Notes under the pieces: generated by a model
Seen by the model: only the letters and a program-made list of their open reading frames with translations
What the model was told of the DNA's origin: nothing
Database searches by the model: none
Translations under genes and position numbers: made by a program
In this document: positions 41,118 to 49,186 of the stretch, piece by piece
How the letters are laid out: each line of letters starts with the position of its first letter
How positions within the stretch are numbered: position 1 is the stretch's first letter
Source: Nakamurella sp040546275
GTDB taxonomy: Bacteria > Actinomycetota > Actinomycetes > Mycobacteriales > Nakamurellaceae
Length of the DNA stretch: 64,000 nt
Assembly: GCF_040546275.1 (NCBI RefSeq)
Contig: NZ_JBEPNO010000015.1
Coordinates: forward strand, 62,001 to 126,000
Direction of reading: 5' to 3'

Positions 41118-41170
41118 CGCGATTCAGGTGTCCTTTCATGGGCGTATCGGTCCGCGCAACCGTAGTGGAT

Positions 41171-41273
41171 CCGCGCTTATCAACTTCGCCGGCGCTCATG
41201 ATCGGGTCGATTCGCGTCACTCCCGTCACATTTCGACCATGTTGATAAGCGCGGTCGAAGTTGATAAGCGCGG
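41171..41273. repeat. Long-arm inverted repeat plus direct copy between manA and biotin carboxylase genes
   Basis: CCGCGCTTATCAACTTCG (41171-41188) has its exact complement at 41256-41273. A third, partial copy GTTGATAAGCGCGG lies at 41241-41254, 19 bases before the same sequence in the right arm. The 18-bp arms are separated by 67 bases. Confidence 0.88.
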
Positions 41274-41277
41274 GAGC

Positions 41278-42477
41278 TCAGAGGCCGTCGGTGGCGCGGA
41301 AGGCGATGCCGGAGCCGGTGATGCGGACCCCGGTGTCGCCGGCGGCGATCCAGATCGAGCGGCCGCGCGGAACCTCGACCACGTGACCCTCGCCGTCGAC
41401 GACGGATGCGCTGCCCTCGACGACAAGCACCACCTGCGGGCCGTCGTGGGTGAGGTCGAGCGGCTCCTCCGAGAGGGCCAGCCGGGCGAGCCGGAACTCG
41501 GGGACCGGCGTCCTGTAGACGAGTTCGCCGGGACGGACCTCGTCCCCGCTCAGGATCTCCACGTCGCCGGCGGAGAAGTCGAGCACCCGCATCAGCTCGG
41601 GAACGTCGACGTACTTGGGGGTGAGCCCGCCGCGGAGCACGTTGTCGGAGTTCGCCATCAGCTCGACGCCGACACCGGCCAGGTAGGCGTGCAGGTTTCC
41701 GGCCGCCAGGAACAGGGCCTGACCGGGAGCCAACGTGACCCGGTTCAGGAGCAGCGCGGCCAGCACTCCGGGATCACCCGGGTAGCGTTCGCCCAGTTCC
41801 AGGGCGGTCCGGTACTCGGCGGTGAAGGGAGACCCTTCCCGGACCAGTCGCACGCAGGCCGACAGCACCGACGCGAGGAGCGGTTCCAGCATCGAGGACG
41901 GAATGGTGAGGATCGAGGAGAACAGCGCCCGCACCCCGTTGGCGTCCGGCTGGCCCGACAGCAGTGACAGGTAGTGATCCAGTTGCGGCACACCGAGTTC
42001 GGCCAGCAGCTCGACCGTCATCACCGGGTCGCGGAAGCCGCACAGGGCGTGGAACTCGGTCAGCGCGCAGATCAGCTCCGGCTTGTGGCTGCCATCCTTG
42101 TAGTTGCGGCCGTTCGCGCTCATCGGGACGCCGGCCGACTCCTCCAGCCGGAAGCCACGCGCAGCTTGCGCCGCAGACGGATGTGCCTGCAGCGACAGGG
42201 GTTCCGCCGCAGCGAGGACCTTGAACAGGAACGGCAGTCGGGGACCGAACTGCGCCTCGACGCGCTCGCCGAGCATCAGCACGGGCTTGTCGGTGATCGC
42301 CTCCAGCAGGGAGCGCTCACCGGCCGCCTCCAGCAGCACCGATGGATCACCCGGGTGAGCGCCCATCCACAGCTCGGCCTGCGGGTGCTGGGCCGGGCTC
42401 GGAGCCCCGATCAACTCGGCGATCGCCGTCCGGGAACCCCACGCATACGGCCGGATCCGGTTGTCCATCAGTTCCAT
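41278..42477 (-). CDS. manA: Mannose-6-phosphate isomerase, type I
   Basis: 399 residues from the ATG at 42477, which overlaps the end of the SIS gene by ten bases. Zinc ligands and active site: SLQAHPS (Gln/His), HKPELICAL (Glu) and GNLHAYLAGVGVELMANSDNVLRGG (His and catalytic Arg). Converts fructose-6-P to mannose-6-P and so feeds GDP-mannose made by the guanylyltransferase at 49187. It belongs to a conserved actinobacterial mannose block. Confidence 0.94.
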   Translation of the reverse strand: MELMDNRIRPYAWGSRTAIAELIGAPSPAQHPQAELWMGAHPGDPSVLLEAAGERSLLEAITDKPVLMLGERVEAQFGPRLPFLFKVLAAAEPLSLQAHPSAAQAARGFRLEESAGVPMSANGRNYKDGSHKPELICALTEFHALCGFRDPVMTVELLAELGVPQLDHYLSLLSGQPDANGVRALFSSILTIPSSMLEPLLASVLSACVRLVREGSPFTAEYRTALELGERYPGDPGVLAALLLNRVTLAPGQALFLAAGNLHAYLAGVGVELMANSDNVLRGGLTPKYVDVPELMRVLDFSAGDVEILSGDEVRPGELVYRTPVPEFRLARLALSEEPLDLTHDGPQVVLVVEGSASVVDGEGHVVEVPRGRSIWIAAGDTGVRITGSGIAFRATDGL

Positions 42478-43727
42478 GTGTCCATGCCCTGCTCTCGTTC
42501 TCGCGAGCCACCGACGGTAGCCGGGCGAACCGCCCAACGGGTGCCACCGACCCGTCCCAGCCCGTCCGGGAAGTCCAAGGGAACGAGCTGACCTGTCGCG
42601 ATACCCACGTAGACGGCCGCAAAATCGAGCCGGACGCACGCCGCAACTGCAGCATCGAAGGCGTCTGCCGGTTGCCCGGCCGGCGTGCCGTAGTCCGGTC
42701 CGGATCCACCGAACCGGGTGTCCTGGGTGCTCCAGTCGGCCGGACCGGCGACGGCCGGGAGCGAGTCGGGCGAACCGTCGAGATGCATTGCGCCGGAGAA
42801 CGAGCGAAGCAGCCCGGCCAGCACCATCCGGTCGGCGGCCGCGCGGGTGGTGCGGCCGCCGGGTCCCCCTTCGGGAGCGGTGGAGACCAGCAGCGGTTTG
42901 ATCTGCTGGGTGGACGGTCCGTCGTCGAACGGGTCGGCGAAGAGGTCCTTGCCGGCGGCGGCCCGACGCAGCAACCCCGGCGACAACGCGGCCTGTTCCG
43001 CGGTCAGCACGCCGGCGGCCACCCCGCCGAGGTCGGCCAGCACCGATGCCCCATGACGAGCGATGGCATCGCCGAGCCGGTCGCAGCCGATCAGCAGCGG
43101 AGTGCCCTCCCCCAGGTACTCGGCCAGGTTCACCCCCGGATTGAGGAATGTCTCGGCACCGGGGTGGCAGGCCAGCGAGATGGCATCCAGCAGATCCGCC
43201 GTCCGGGCCAGATCGACGCGTTGCGCGAGACCGGCCCGCGCGGCGACGACCGCCAGCAACGACCATCTGGCACTGACGGACAACGCTTCCGGAACGGCGA
43301 CCACCGGAGCGATCAGCGAGGGTCCGGCCGCTTCGGCGACCGGTCCCGTCTCGGCGGCCCTGACGATCGTCGTCGCGCCCCGTCGACGCGCGATGCCGGC
43401 GGACTCGGCGGCTGATTCGTCGTCGGCACGACTGGCCAGCACCACGACGAGGTCGAGCGGTCCGACCCAGGGCGGCAGGAACGGCGCGCCGACGATCGGA
43501 GCCGGCGAGTTCGCGCCGACCAGCGCCGTCAGGAATGCAGTGTCACCCTCGGCGTCACCGCCGACGACCACCATGGCGCGGGGTCGGTCGATGGCCGGGA
43601 GCGAGGCCGACGCGTCGAGCACGGACCGGACCTGCGCGCCGGCTGCGGCGGCAGCCGGCAGCAGTCCGGCGACATCGGTGGCCCCCACGTCGGGTTCGCG
43701 CAGGATGCCGACACCCGGGACGGTCAT
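42468..43727 (-). CDS. SIS-domain sugar isomerase-like protein (TobH/Rv3256c type)
   Basis: 419 residues from the ATG at 43727 (MTVPGVGILREPD), overlapping the Trm112-like gene stop by four bases. SIS-like Rossmann features: RAMVVVGGDAEGDTAFL, and a C-terminal region PLLIGCDRLGDAIARHGASVLADLGG. Always found beside manA in actinobacteria and related to bifunctional phosphoglucose/phosphomannose isomerases, but a reaction has not been settled for this subgroup. Probably acts on a hexose phosphate in the mannose branch. Confidence 0.75.
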   Translation of the reverse strand: MTVPGVGILREPDVGATDVAGLLPAAAAAGAQVRSVLDASASLPAIDRPRAMVVVGGDAEGDTAFLTALVGANSPAPIVGAPFLPPWVGPLDLVVVLASRADDESAAESAGIARRRGATTIVRAAETGPVAEAAGPSLIAPVVAVPEALSVSARWSLLAVVAARAGLAQRVDLARTADLLDAISLACHPGAETFLNPGVNLAEYLGEGTPLLIGCDRLGDAIARHGASVLADLGGVAAGVLTAEQAALSPGLLRRAAAGKDLFADPFDDGPSTQQIKPLLVSTAPEGGPGGRTTRAAADRMVLAGLLRSFSGAMHLDGSPDSLPAVAGPADWSTQDTRFGGSGPDYGTPAGQPADAFDAAVAACVRLDFAAVYVGIATGQLVPLDFPDGLGRVGGTRWAVRPATVGGSREREQGMDTWN

Positions 43728-43936
43728 GGTGCCGGGTGTCCATCGGCCGGACCACCGGTGGCCTCGTCGAGCAGCAGCACCGGGATGTTGTCGCGGATCG
43801 GGAAGACGCGGCCGCACTCCGTGCACGTCATCGCGGAGGCCTCCGGGTCACCCGGGGCGCCCAGGACGAGCGGCGCGTGGTGCTCTGCCGGGCAGGCGAG
43901 TACTTCCAGCAGGACCGGGTCCAGTTGAACTGGCAT
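43724..43936 (-). CDS. Trm112-like zinc-ribbon protein
   Basis: 70 residues. LDPVLLEVLACPAEHHAPL and MTCTECGRVFPIRDNIPVLLLDEA form the Trm112/UPF0434 core with a Cys and a CxxC pair, which may bind zinc or be degenerate (the first pair has only one Cys). The start overlaps nothing upstream; the stop overlaps the SIS gene start (ATGA). Such proteins act as small partners of methyltransferases or glycosyl enzymes. The phosphomannomutase gene usually nearby is missing. Confidence 0.82.
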   Translation of the reverse strand: MPVQLDPVLLEVLACPAEHHAPLVLGAPGDPEASAMTCTECGRVFPIRDNIPVLLLDEATGGPADGHPAP

Positions 43937-44152
43937 GTGCCGGAACTCCCTTCTTGCTCATGACGATTGCGCGATGACCTTGGTCCCCAGCTTCCACCGA
44001 CTGAAAACGGCCGGAGGCACACCGACAACGGACGAGGGCGTGCGATTCGTTCCGCAGCCTGGGGTGCATCTTCCAGACTAGGTCGCGGTGCACTGTCGTG
44101 GTGGCCGCGCGACAAATCCTCGGGCAGGCAGCTCGGGGTCCGGACGCCCAGC

Positions 44153-44527
44153 TCAGTCGGGCGGGAAGCGCAGGACGCGCAGGTGACCACGACGCCCGGT
44201 CGTGGCAGGGGCGGCCTCGTGAACACGCTCGACCCGCCCGGCCTCGCGCACGGCGTCGGCGAGCGCTTCGAGATCGTCCGAGCTGCGGACGTCGTCGTCG
44301 AAGTCGGCGTCCGGACGGACCACTTCCCAGCCCTTGGGGGCCGTGAGGTGGACGGCGTGACGCGAACACAGGTCGTAGCTGTGCGGTTCAGCGGCGGTGG
44401 CCAGTGGGCCGACGACGGCGGTCGAGTCGGCGTAGGCGTAGGTCAGCGTGGCGACGGCCGGGTCGGTGCACCCGGTCCGCGAACAGCGACGTGATCTGAC
44501 CACCTCGGGACAGTAACTCCTGACCAT
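44153..44527 (-). CDS. DUF3499 family protein
   Basis: 124 residues from the ATG at 44527, chosen because the conserved core RRCSRTGCTDPAVATLTYAYADSTAVVGPLA starts ~15 residues later, as in relatives; a farther ATG at 44596 would overlap the divergent gene start. Cys residues in RRCSRTGC and YDLCSRH look like a zinc site. C-terminal tail acidic. Conserved between the mannose genes and whiB2; function unknown. Confidence 0.8.
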   Translation of the reverse strand: MVRSYCPEVVRSRRCSRTGCTDPAVATLTYAYADSTAVVGPLATAAEPHSYDLCSRHAVHLTAPKGWEVVRPDADFDDDVRSSDDLEALADAVREAGRVERVHEAAPATTGRRGHLRVLRFPPD

Positions 44528-44594
44528 GCGCCAGAAGGTGGCGGCGCGCCGGGGAGTCGCAGGCGCGCGCCGGGCTCCTACACTCACATTCGTC

Positions 44595-45104
44595 ATGGCA
44601 GAACCGAGCGCGAATCAGATCCCCGAAACCGGGCGGGCCACCCGCACCTCCGGGCCAACCCCAGCGCCCGGGCGGACCAGCCGGCGCCTGCACCGGGACC
44701 GACGAGGGCGAGGTCTGCGGACACCGCTGCTGCCGGCCCAGCTGCCGGCCGCCAGAACGCGGGCCCAGCAGTTCGATCACGCTGTCCTGGAAGCCGTTGC
44801 GGATCTGGAGGAGCGCTGGCCCACCGAACTGGCGTCGATCGAGTTCGCCGTCGACGAGGTCCCATCGCTTCCGCCCGGCAACGTCGTGCCGTCGTCTGAC
44901 GTGGTCCTGGACGGCGGCGTGCCGCTGACCCGGTTCTCGCCCCCGGGAGTGGACGCCAGGGGCAGAGCTACGAAGGCCAGGGTGGTGGTCTACCGGCGCC
45001 CGCTGGAAGTCAGGGCGGCCGATTCAGGCGATCTGGGCGAGTTGGTCGCCGAGGTGCTGGGCGAGCAGCTCACCGCTGTTCTCGGTGAGGGTGGAGCGCA
45101 ATAG
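44595..45104 (+). CDS. Zincin-like metallopeptidase family protein lacking HExxH
   Basis: 169 residues from the ATG at 44595; the longer frame from 44526 overlaps DUF3499. RRGRGLRTPLLPAQLPAARTRAQQFDHAVLEAV, SIEFAVDEVPSLPP, LTRFSPPGVDARGRATKARVVVYRRPLE match the actinobacterial metallopeptidase family next to whiB2 (Rv3259 type). Where zincins have HExxHxxG, this protein reads VAEVLGEQLTAVLG, so the protease motif is gone. Probably a non-catalytic protein. Confidence 0.75.
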   Translation: MAEPSANQIPETGRATRTSGPTPAPGRTSRRLHRDRRGRGLRTPLLPAQLPAARTRAQQFDHAVLEAVADLEERWPTELASIEFAVDEVPSLPPGNVVPSSDVVLDGGVPLTRFSPPGVDARGRATKARVVVYRRPLEVRAADSGDLGELVAEVLGEQLTAVLGEGGAQ

Positions 45105-45115
45105 ACGAACCGAGC

Positions 45116-45553
45116 TCAGCCGACGCTGCGCTTGAGACGGCGGCGCTCTCGCTCGCTGAGCCCGCCCCAGATGCCGAACCGCTCGTCGTTCGCGAGGGCG
45201 TAGGTGAGGCATTCGGCCCTGACCTCGCAGCCGGTGCAGATCTTCTTCGCCTCGCGGGTGGACCCGCCCTTCTCGGGGAAAAAAGCCTCCGGATCGGTCT
45301 GGGCGCACAGAGCCCGCTCGTGCCAGTCGGCCTCGTCACCCAGGAGTAGATCGCTTCCGACCTCGATCTCGCTGAACGCAGACGGGGTCACCGCAGCCGG
45401 ATCGAACATGCCGGGGGCACGGTGGAACGCGGTCAGGGCGACCGGCGGTGCGTCGAACGCGCTGTCCGCGTCGTCGGAATCCGCGACGTCGAACTCGTCC
45501 TCCGCCGAATCGATCACGTTCTGCACGGTGGAGACTTCCCCCAGATTCGACAC
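45116..45553 (-). CDS. whiB2: WhiB2-type iron-sulfur transcription factor
   Basis: 145 residues from the GTG at 45553, preceded by AAGGA at good spacing; the TTG at 45679 would add 42 Thr/Ser/Gly-rich repeat residues. Four cluster ligands Cys83, Cys106, Cys109, Cys115 (ALC...KICTGCEVRAEC), the GIWGG turn at 127-131 and a basic C-terminus ERERRRLKRSVG. WhiB2/WhiB homologues control septation and sporulation with a partner such as WhiA. Neighbours (DUF3499, zincin-like, fbiA) confirm the orthologue. Confidence 0.92.
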   Translation of the reverse strand: MSNLGEVSTVQNVIDSAEDEFDVADSDDADSAFDAPPVALTAFHRAPGMFDPAAVTPSAFSEIEVGSDLLLGDEADWHERALCAQTDPEAFFPEKGGSTREAKKICTGCEVRAECLTYALANDERFGIWGGLSERERRRLKRSVG

Positions 45554-45575
45554 AGGCCGAGTCCTTTCAGTGTTC

Positions 45576-45612
45576 TTCGAGCCAGCGGTGTTCGAGCCAG
45601 CGGTGTTCGAGC
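45576..45612. repeat. 15-bp tandem repeat in the whiB2 leader
   Basis: TTCGAGCCAGCGGTG is repeated at 45576 and 45591 with a partial third unit from 45606. It lies 23 bases ahead of the chosen whiB2 start. If the TTG at 45679 is used instead, it codes for NTAGS repeats. Confidence 0.8.
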
Positions 45613-45692
45613 CCGAGCCGACAGCCGAGCAGATTCGACCCAGGAGGGCCGAGAGCAATCCAGAAAGTTCGGCGTCCAAGCGAGCACCAACG

Positions 45693-45710
45693 AATCACAT
45701 CGATGTGATT
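45693..45710. promoter_or_regulatory. Perfect 18-bp palindrome in the whiB2 / site-2 protease intergenic region
   Basis: AATCACATCGATGTGATT is a perfect palindrome, AT-rich against the local background, located 140 bases upstream of whiB2 and 74 bases upstream of the divergent protease gene. It has the size and symmetry of a dimeric regulator site. The half-site order (TCACA then TGTGA) is the reverse of the CRP consensus, so CRP is not the obvious ligand. Confidence 0.6.
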
Positions 45711-45783
45711 ACACAGGTGTGTCCCGCGTCGCGTCAAGCGCCATGCGTGCTATCAGGCGTTTTTCCTGCCGCACACTGGAGGT

Positions 45784-46569
45784 ATGACCGGATCTCTGAG
45801 TAAGCAGGCCGCTGGCAGATGGGTGTTCCCGGCCCTGGTCGCCATCGCTGTCGCGGCGGGCTGGGCCGCCGCCACCAACACGGCGCCGATCGGTGTCTGG
45901 ATCTTCGTCCTGGTGCTGGCGGGCTGGGTGATCACACTCTGCTTCCACGAGTTCGCGCACGCGGCCACCGCACTCGCGGGCGGTGATTCCTCCGTCCGCG
46001 CAAGGGGTTACCTGACGCTGAACCCCTTCCGCTACCTCAACGCCGCGTACAGCATCGTCATCCCGGTGGTGATCCTGGCGATCGGGGGCATTCCCCTGCC
46101 CGGTGGCGCCGTGCTCATCGAGAACCACCGACTGCGCACCAGACTCTGGTCCAGTTTGGTATCACTGGCGGGCCCGGCCACCAACCTCGTCCTCGGCATA
46201 CTGCTGGTTTTCATCACCAGAGCGCTACCGGTGGAGTTCACGAACGGGGTGTTCGACCCGAACGGGTTATATCAGGCTCTTTCGTTCCTGGCTCTGCTGC
46301 AATTCGTGACGGCCATCCTGAACATTCTGCCGGTGCCCGGTTTCGACGGGTTCGGGGTGATCGAGCCATACCTGTCCGCCTCGACGCGCCGGTCCATCGC
46401 CCCGATCCGCCCCTGGGCACCGCTGGTCGTCTTCGTGATCCTGTTCTCGATCCCGAACGCCAGCTTCTACCTGTTCAAGCCGGCCTACTGGCTGATGGAT
46501 CTTTTCGGCACGCTTCCCATCAGGGTCGCGGCCGGTATCGGCGCCGGCGCGTTCCGGTTCTGGCAGTAG
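45784..46569 (+). CDS. M50/site-2-type intramembrane metalloprotease
   Basis: 261 residues, about six membrane helices. Active-site HEFAH (His55, Glu56, His59) in the second helix and the third zinc ligand Asp188 in NILPVPGFDGF, the NPxPxxDG equivalent. GGAGG upstream of the ATG. Minimal S2P without PDZ or CBS domain. Such enzymes cut membrane-bound anti-sigma factors or similar proteins; the substrate is unknown. Conserved near fbiA in this group. Confidence 0.9.
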   Translation: MTGSLSKQAAGRWVFPALVAIAVAAGWAAATNTAPIGVWIFVLVLAGWVITLCFHEFAHAATALAGGDSSVRARGYLTLNPFRYLNAAYSIVIPVVILAIGGIPLPGGAVLIENHRLRTRLWSSLVSLAGPATNLVLGILLVFITRALPVEFTNGVFDPNGLYQALSFLALLQFVTAILNILPVPGFDGFGVIEPYLSASTRRSIAPIRPWAPLVVFVILFSIPNASFYLFKPAYWLMDLFGTLPIRVAAGIGAGAFRFWQ

Positions 46570-46619
46570 CCTCGGCCTGCTGGACCGACCCGTCGCCCAA
46601 CAGTGGCAGGATCGCTCGG

Positions 46620-47645
46620 GTGAAGATCACTGTGCTCAGCGGCGGTGTCGGCGGGGCGAAGTTCCTGCTGGGCGTCAAGGCTTTCGTCGGTCTGGACCCG
46701 TTCGGCGGTGCCGGTACCGATCCCGTGACCGGCGAGGCCGCGACGCCTGACGTGACGGCAATCGTCAACAACGGCGACGACATCCGGTTGCACGGGCTGC
46801 AGGTCTGCCCGGACCTGGATTCCTGCCTCTACACGCTGTCCGGCGTGGCCGACACTGTCCGAGGGTGGGGGCGGCTCGACGAAACCTGGACCGCGGCAGC
46901 CGAACTCGCCTCGTACGGCGCCGAGGCACCGTGGTTCTCCCTCGGCGACAAGGACATCGCCACCCACCTGGTCCGCACGCGGATGCTGGATGCCGGATAT
47001 CCGCTGTCGGCCGTCACAGCGGCCCTCGGCGCGAAGTGGCAACCGGGGGTGACGTTGCTGCCGATGTCCGACCAACGGATCGAGACCCACGTGGTGGTCA
47101 GCGATCCGGCGTTCGAGCCGGGGCCCGGCAGCACCGCCGGTGCGCCAGATGTCGCGCTGCACTTCCAGGAGTGGTGGACGCGTTATCGGGCCGGCATTCC
47201 GGCCAAGCGTTTCGTGTTCGTCGGCGCGGAGGAGGCTCGGCCGGGAGCGGGTGTACTCGAGGCACTCGCCACGGCCGATCTGATCCTGGTGGCACCCTCC
47301 AATCCGGTGGTCTCGATCGGACCGATCCTGGCCGTGCCCGGTCTCCGCGAGGCACTACTGGCCGCACCCGCCAGGATCGTCGGCGTCTCCCCGCTGATCG
47401 CCGGCAAACCGCTGCGCGGGCACGCCGATGCCTGCCTGGCCGCCATCGATGTCGAGTGCAGCGCCCAGGGCGTGGGGCGGCACTACGGGGCCAGGTCGGA
47501 GGGTGGACTGCTGGACGGCTTCCTCGTCGCCGAGGGTGAGGACGTGCAGATCCCCGGCGTCCGGGTGGCGGAGGCTCCCCTGCTGATGATGGACCCGCAA
47601 GCCACCGCCGCGATGGTGGCGGCGTGCCTGGAGCTGTCCCGATGA
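46620..47645 (+). CDS. fbiA: 2-phospho-L-lactate / PEP transferase of F420 synthesis
   Basis: 341 residues from a GTG at 46620. N-terminal KITVLSGGVGGAKFLLG and VNNGDDIRLHGLQVCPDLD are CofD/FbiA signatures, with SNPVVSIGPILAVPGLREAL and SPLIAGKPLRGHADACL later on. It joins the activated three-carbon guanylyl unit to FO, giving F420-0 (or its dehydro form). Its stop overlaps the fbiB ATG, so the two are coupled. Presence of both genes shows the organism makes coenzyme F420. Confidence 0.95.
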   Translation: MKITVLSGGVGGAKFLLGVKAFVGLDPFGGAGTDPVTGEAATPDVTAIVNNGDDIRLHGLQVCPDLDSCLYTLSGVADTVRGWGRLDETWTAAAELASYGAEAPWFSLGDKDIATHLVRTRMLDAGYPLSAVTAALGAKWQPGVTLLPMSDQRIETHVVVSDPAFEPGPGSTAGAPDVALHFQEWWTRYRAGIPAKRFVFVGAEEARPGAGVLEALATADLILVAPSNPVVSIGPILAVPGLREALLAAPARIVGVSPLIAGKPLRGHADACLAAIDVECSAQGVGRHYGARSEGGLLDGFLVAEGEDVQIPGVRVAEAPLLMMDPQATAAMVAACLELSR

Positions 47646-49015
47646 ACGGGCCGACTAGCGATGCCGCTGCGATCCCCGACGGTGCGGCGGCGGCGCCGGC
47701 CGGGCTGCAGGTGATGCCCGTCCACGGACTTCCTGACTTCCGCCCGGGTGACGACCTGGCCGGGTCGATAGCCGCAGCCGCGCCCTGGATCATCGACGGC
47801 GACGTCCTGGTGGTGACGTCGAAGGCGGTGTCCAAGTGCGAGGGGGCGCTGGTCCCCTCCCCGACCGATCCGGTCGCACGTGAGCAGTTCCGTCGGGACC
47901 TGATCGACGCCCACACGGTCCGGCTGGTCGCTCAGATGGGCCGGACGAAGATCGTCCAGAACCGGTTGGGCATCATCGCGGCCGCGGCCGGTATCGATGC
48001 CTCGAACGTGCGGCTGGACGAGATCGCGCTGCTGCCCGATGATCCGGACGCCTCCGCGTCGGGCATCGTCGCGGCGTTCGCGCAGCGCGGCCTGCGGATC
48101 GGTGTGATCATCACGGACACGCAGGGCCGCGCCTGGCGCAACGGCGTCACCGACGTGGCGATCGGCGCTGCGGGAGTGCAGGTACTGGAGGACCACCGCG
48201 GCGGGGTGGACGCGTTCGGCAACGAGTTGGTCGTCACGCAGGTCGGGCTCGGTGACGAGATCGCCGCGGCCGGCGACCTGGTCAAGGGCAAACTCGCGGG
48301 CGTGCCGGTGGCCGTGGTCCGCGGGCTCGACGGCCCGGAATCCTGCGATGCCTCCGCCGCGCGCACCCTGCTCCGCCCGTACGAGGAGGACCTGTTCCGG
48401 CTCGGCACGGATCTGTCGGTGGCGCAAGGGCGCCGCGAGGCGGTGCTGCTGCGCCGGACGGTGCGGACGTTCACCGGCGCTCCGGTGGACCCGGCGGTGC
48501 TGGGGCGATGCGTCGGCATCGCCCTGACCGCACCGGCGCCGCACCACACCCGGCCGGTCCGCTTCGTCCTGCTCCGCGAGCATCGCCGGTCGATGCTGGA
48601 ATCCATGCTGGCCGAGTGGGAGGCCGACCTCTCGTCAGACGGTTGGCCGCAGGACCGCATCGACCGGCGGACCGCCCGGGGCCAGATCCTCGACCAGGCC
48701 ACCGAGATCGTCATCCCGTTCGTCACCGGCGACGGTCGTCACGACTATCCCGACGAGCGACGCCGCCAGGCCGAAAGAACGATGTTCACGGTGGCCGGCG
48801 GGGCCGCCGTGCAGGCCCTGCTGGTCGCACTCGCCGCTGAAGGCCTCGGATCGGCGTGGATCTCCTCGACGATCTTCGCGCCGGTCGTCGTGCGGTCCGT
48901 GCTGGACCTGCCGTCGCACTGGGAACCGTTGGGCGCCATCGCCATCGGCCACCCGCACGATCCCATGGCTCCCCGGCCGCCGGCCGAGGTGGCCGACGCT
49001 CTGATCGTCCGGTAA
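47642..49015 (+). CDS. fbiB: Coenzyme F420:L-glutamate ligase / dehydro-F420 reductase
   Basis: 457 residues from the ATG at 47642 (ATGA overlap with fbiA). The N-terminal CofE domain (VHGLPDFRPGDDL, DVLVVTSKAVSKCEGAL, IITDTQGRAWRNGVTDVAIG, to ~residue 245) adds glutamates. The C-terminal nitroreductase-like domain (LLRRTVRTFTGAPVDPAVL, GSAWISSTIFAP) reduces dehydro-F420-0 in mycobacteria. Full-length actinobacterial FbiB, not the single-domain archaeal CofE. Confidence 0.95.
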   Translation: MNGPTSDAAAIPDGAAAAPAGLQVMPVHGLPDFRPGDDLAGSIAAAAPWIIDGDVLVVTSKAVSKCEGALVPSPTDPVAREQFRRDLIDAHTVRLVAQMGRTKIVQNRLGIIAAAAGIDASNVRLDEIALLPDDPDASASGIVAAFAQRGLRIGVIITDTQGRAWRNGVTDVAIGAAGVQVLEDHRGGVDAFGNELVVTQVGLGDEIAAAGDLVKGKLAGVPVAVVRGLDGPESCDASAARTLLRPYEEDLFRLGTDLSVAQGRREAVLLRRTVRTFTGAPVDPAVLGRCVGIALTAPAPHHTRPVRFVLLREHRRSMLESMLAEWEADLSSDGWPQDRIDRRTARGQILDQATEIVIPFVTGDGRHDYPDERRRQAERTMFTVAGGAAVQALLVALAAEGLGSAWISSTIFAPVVVRSVLDLPSHWEPLGAIAIGHPHDPMAPRPPAEVADALIVR

Positions 49016-49054
49016 TCCAGGCTTCCGGAGGGCGATGGTGCTTCGGGTACGTCC

Positions 49055-49133
49055 CTGACAGCAGGTAACGCCGTCGGTACGGCGATTCATCGCGGCCCGA
49101 ACGCCATGGGGCGAACGCGTTACCTGCTGTCAG
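49055..49133. repeat. Long-arm inverted repeat between fbiB and the guanylyltransferase
   Basis: CTGACAGCAGGTAACG (49055-49070) has its exact complement at 49118-49133, 47 bases apart. It lies between convergent genes. The long spacer makes it a poor intrinsic terminator, though the arms could pair in RNA. Confidence 0.85.
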
Positions 49134-49186
49134 CGTCCGACCCTGGGTCGTCTGCCGATGCAGACTCCGCCCGCGCTGCGGCCGAC

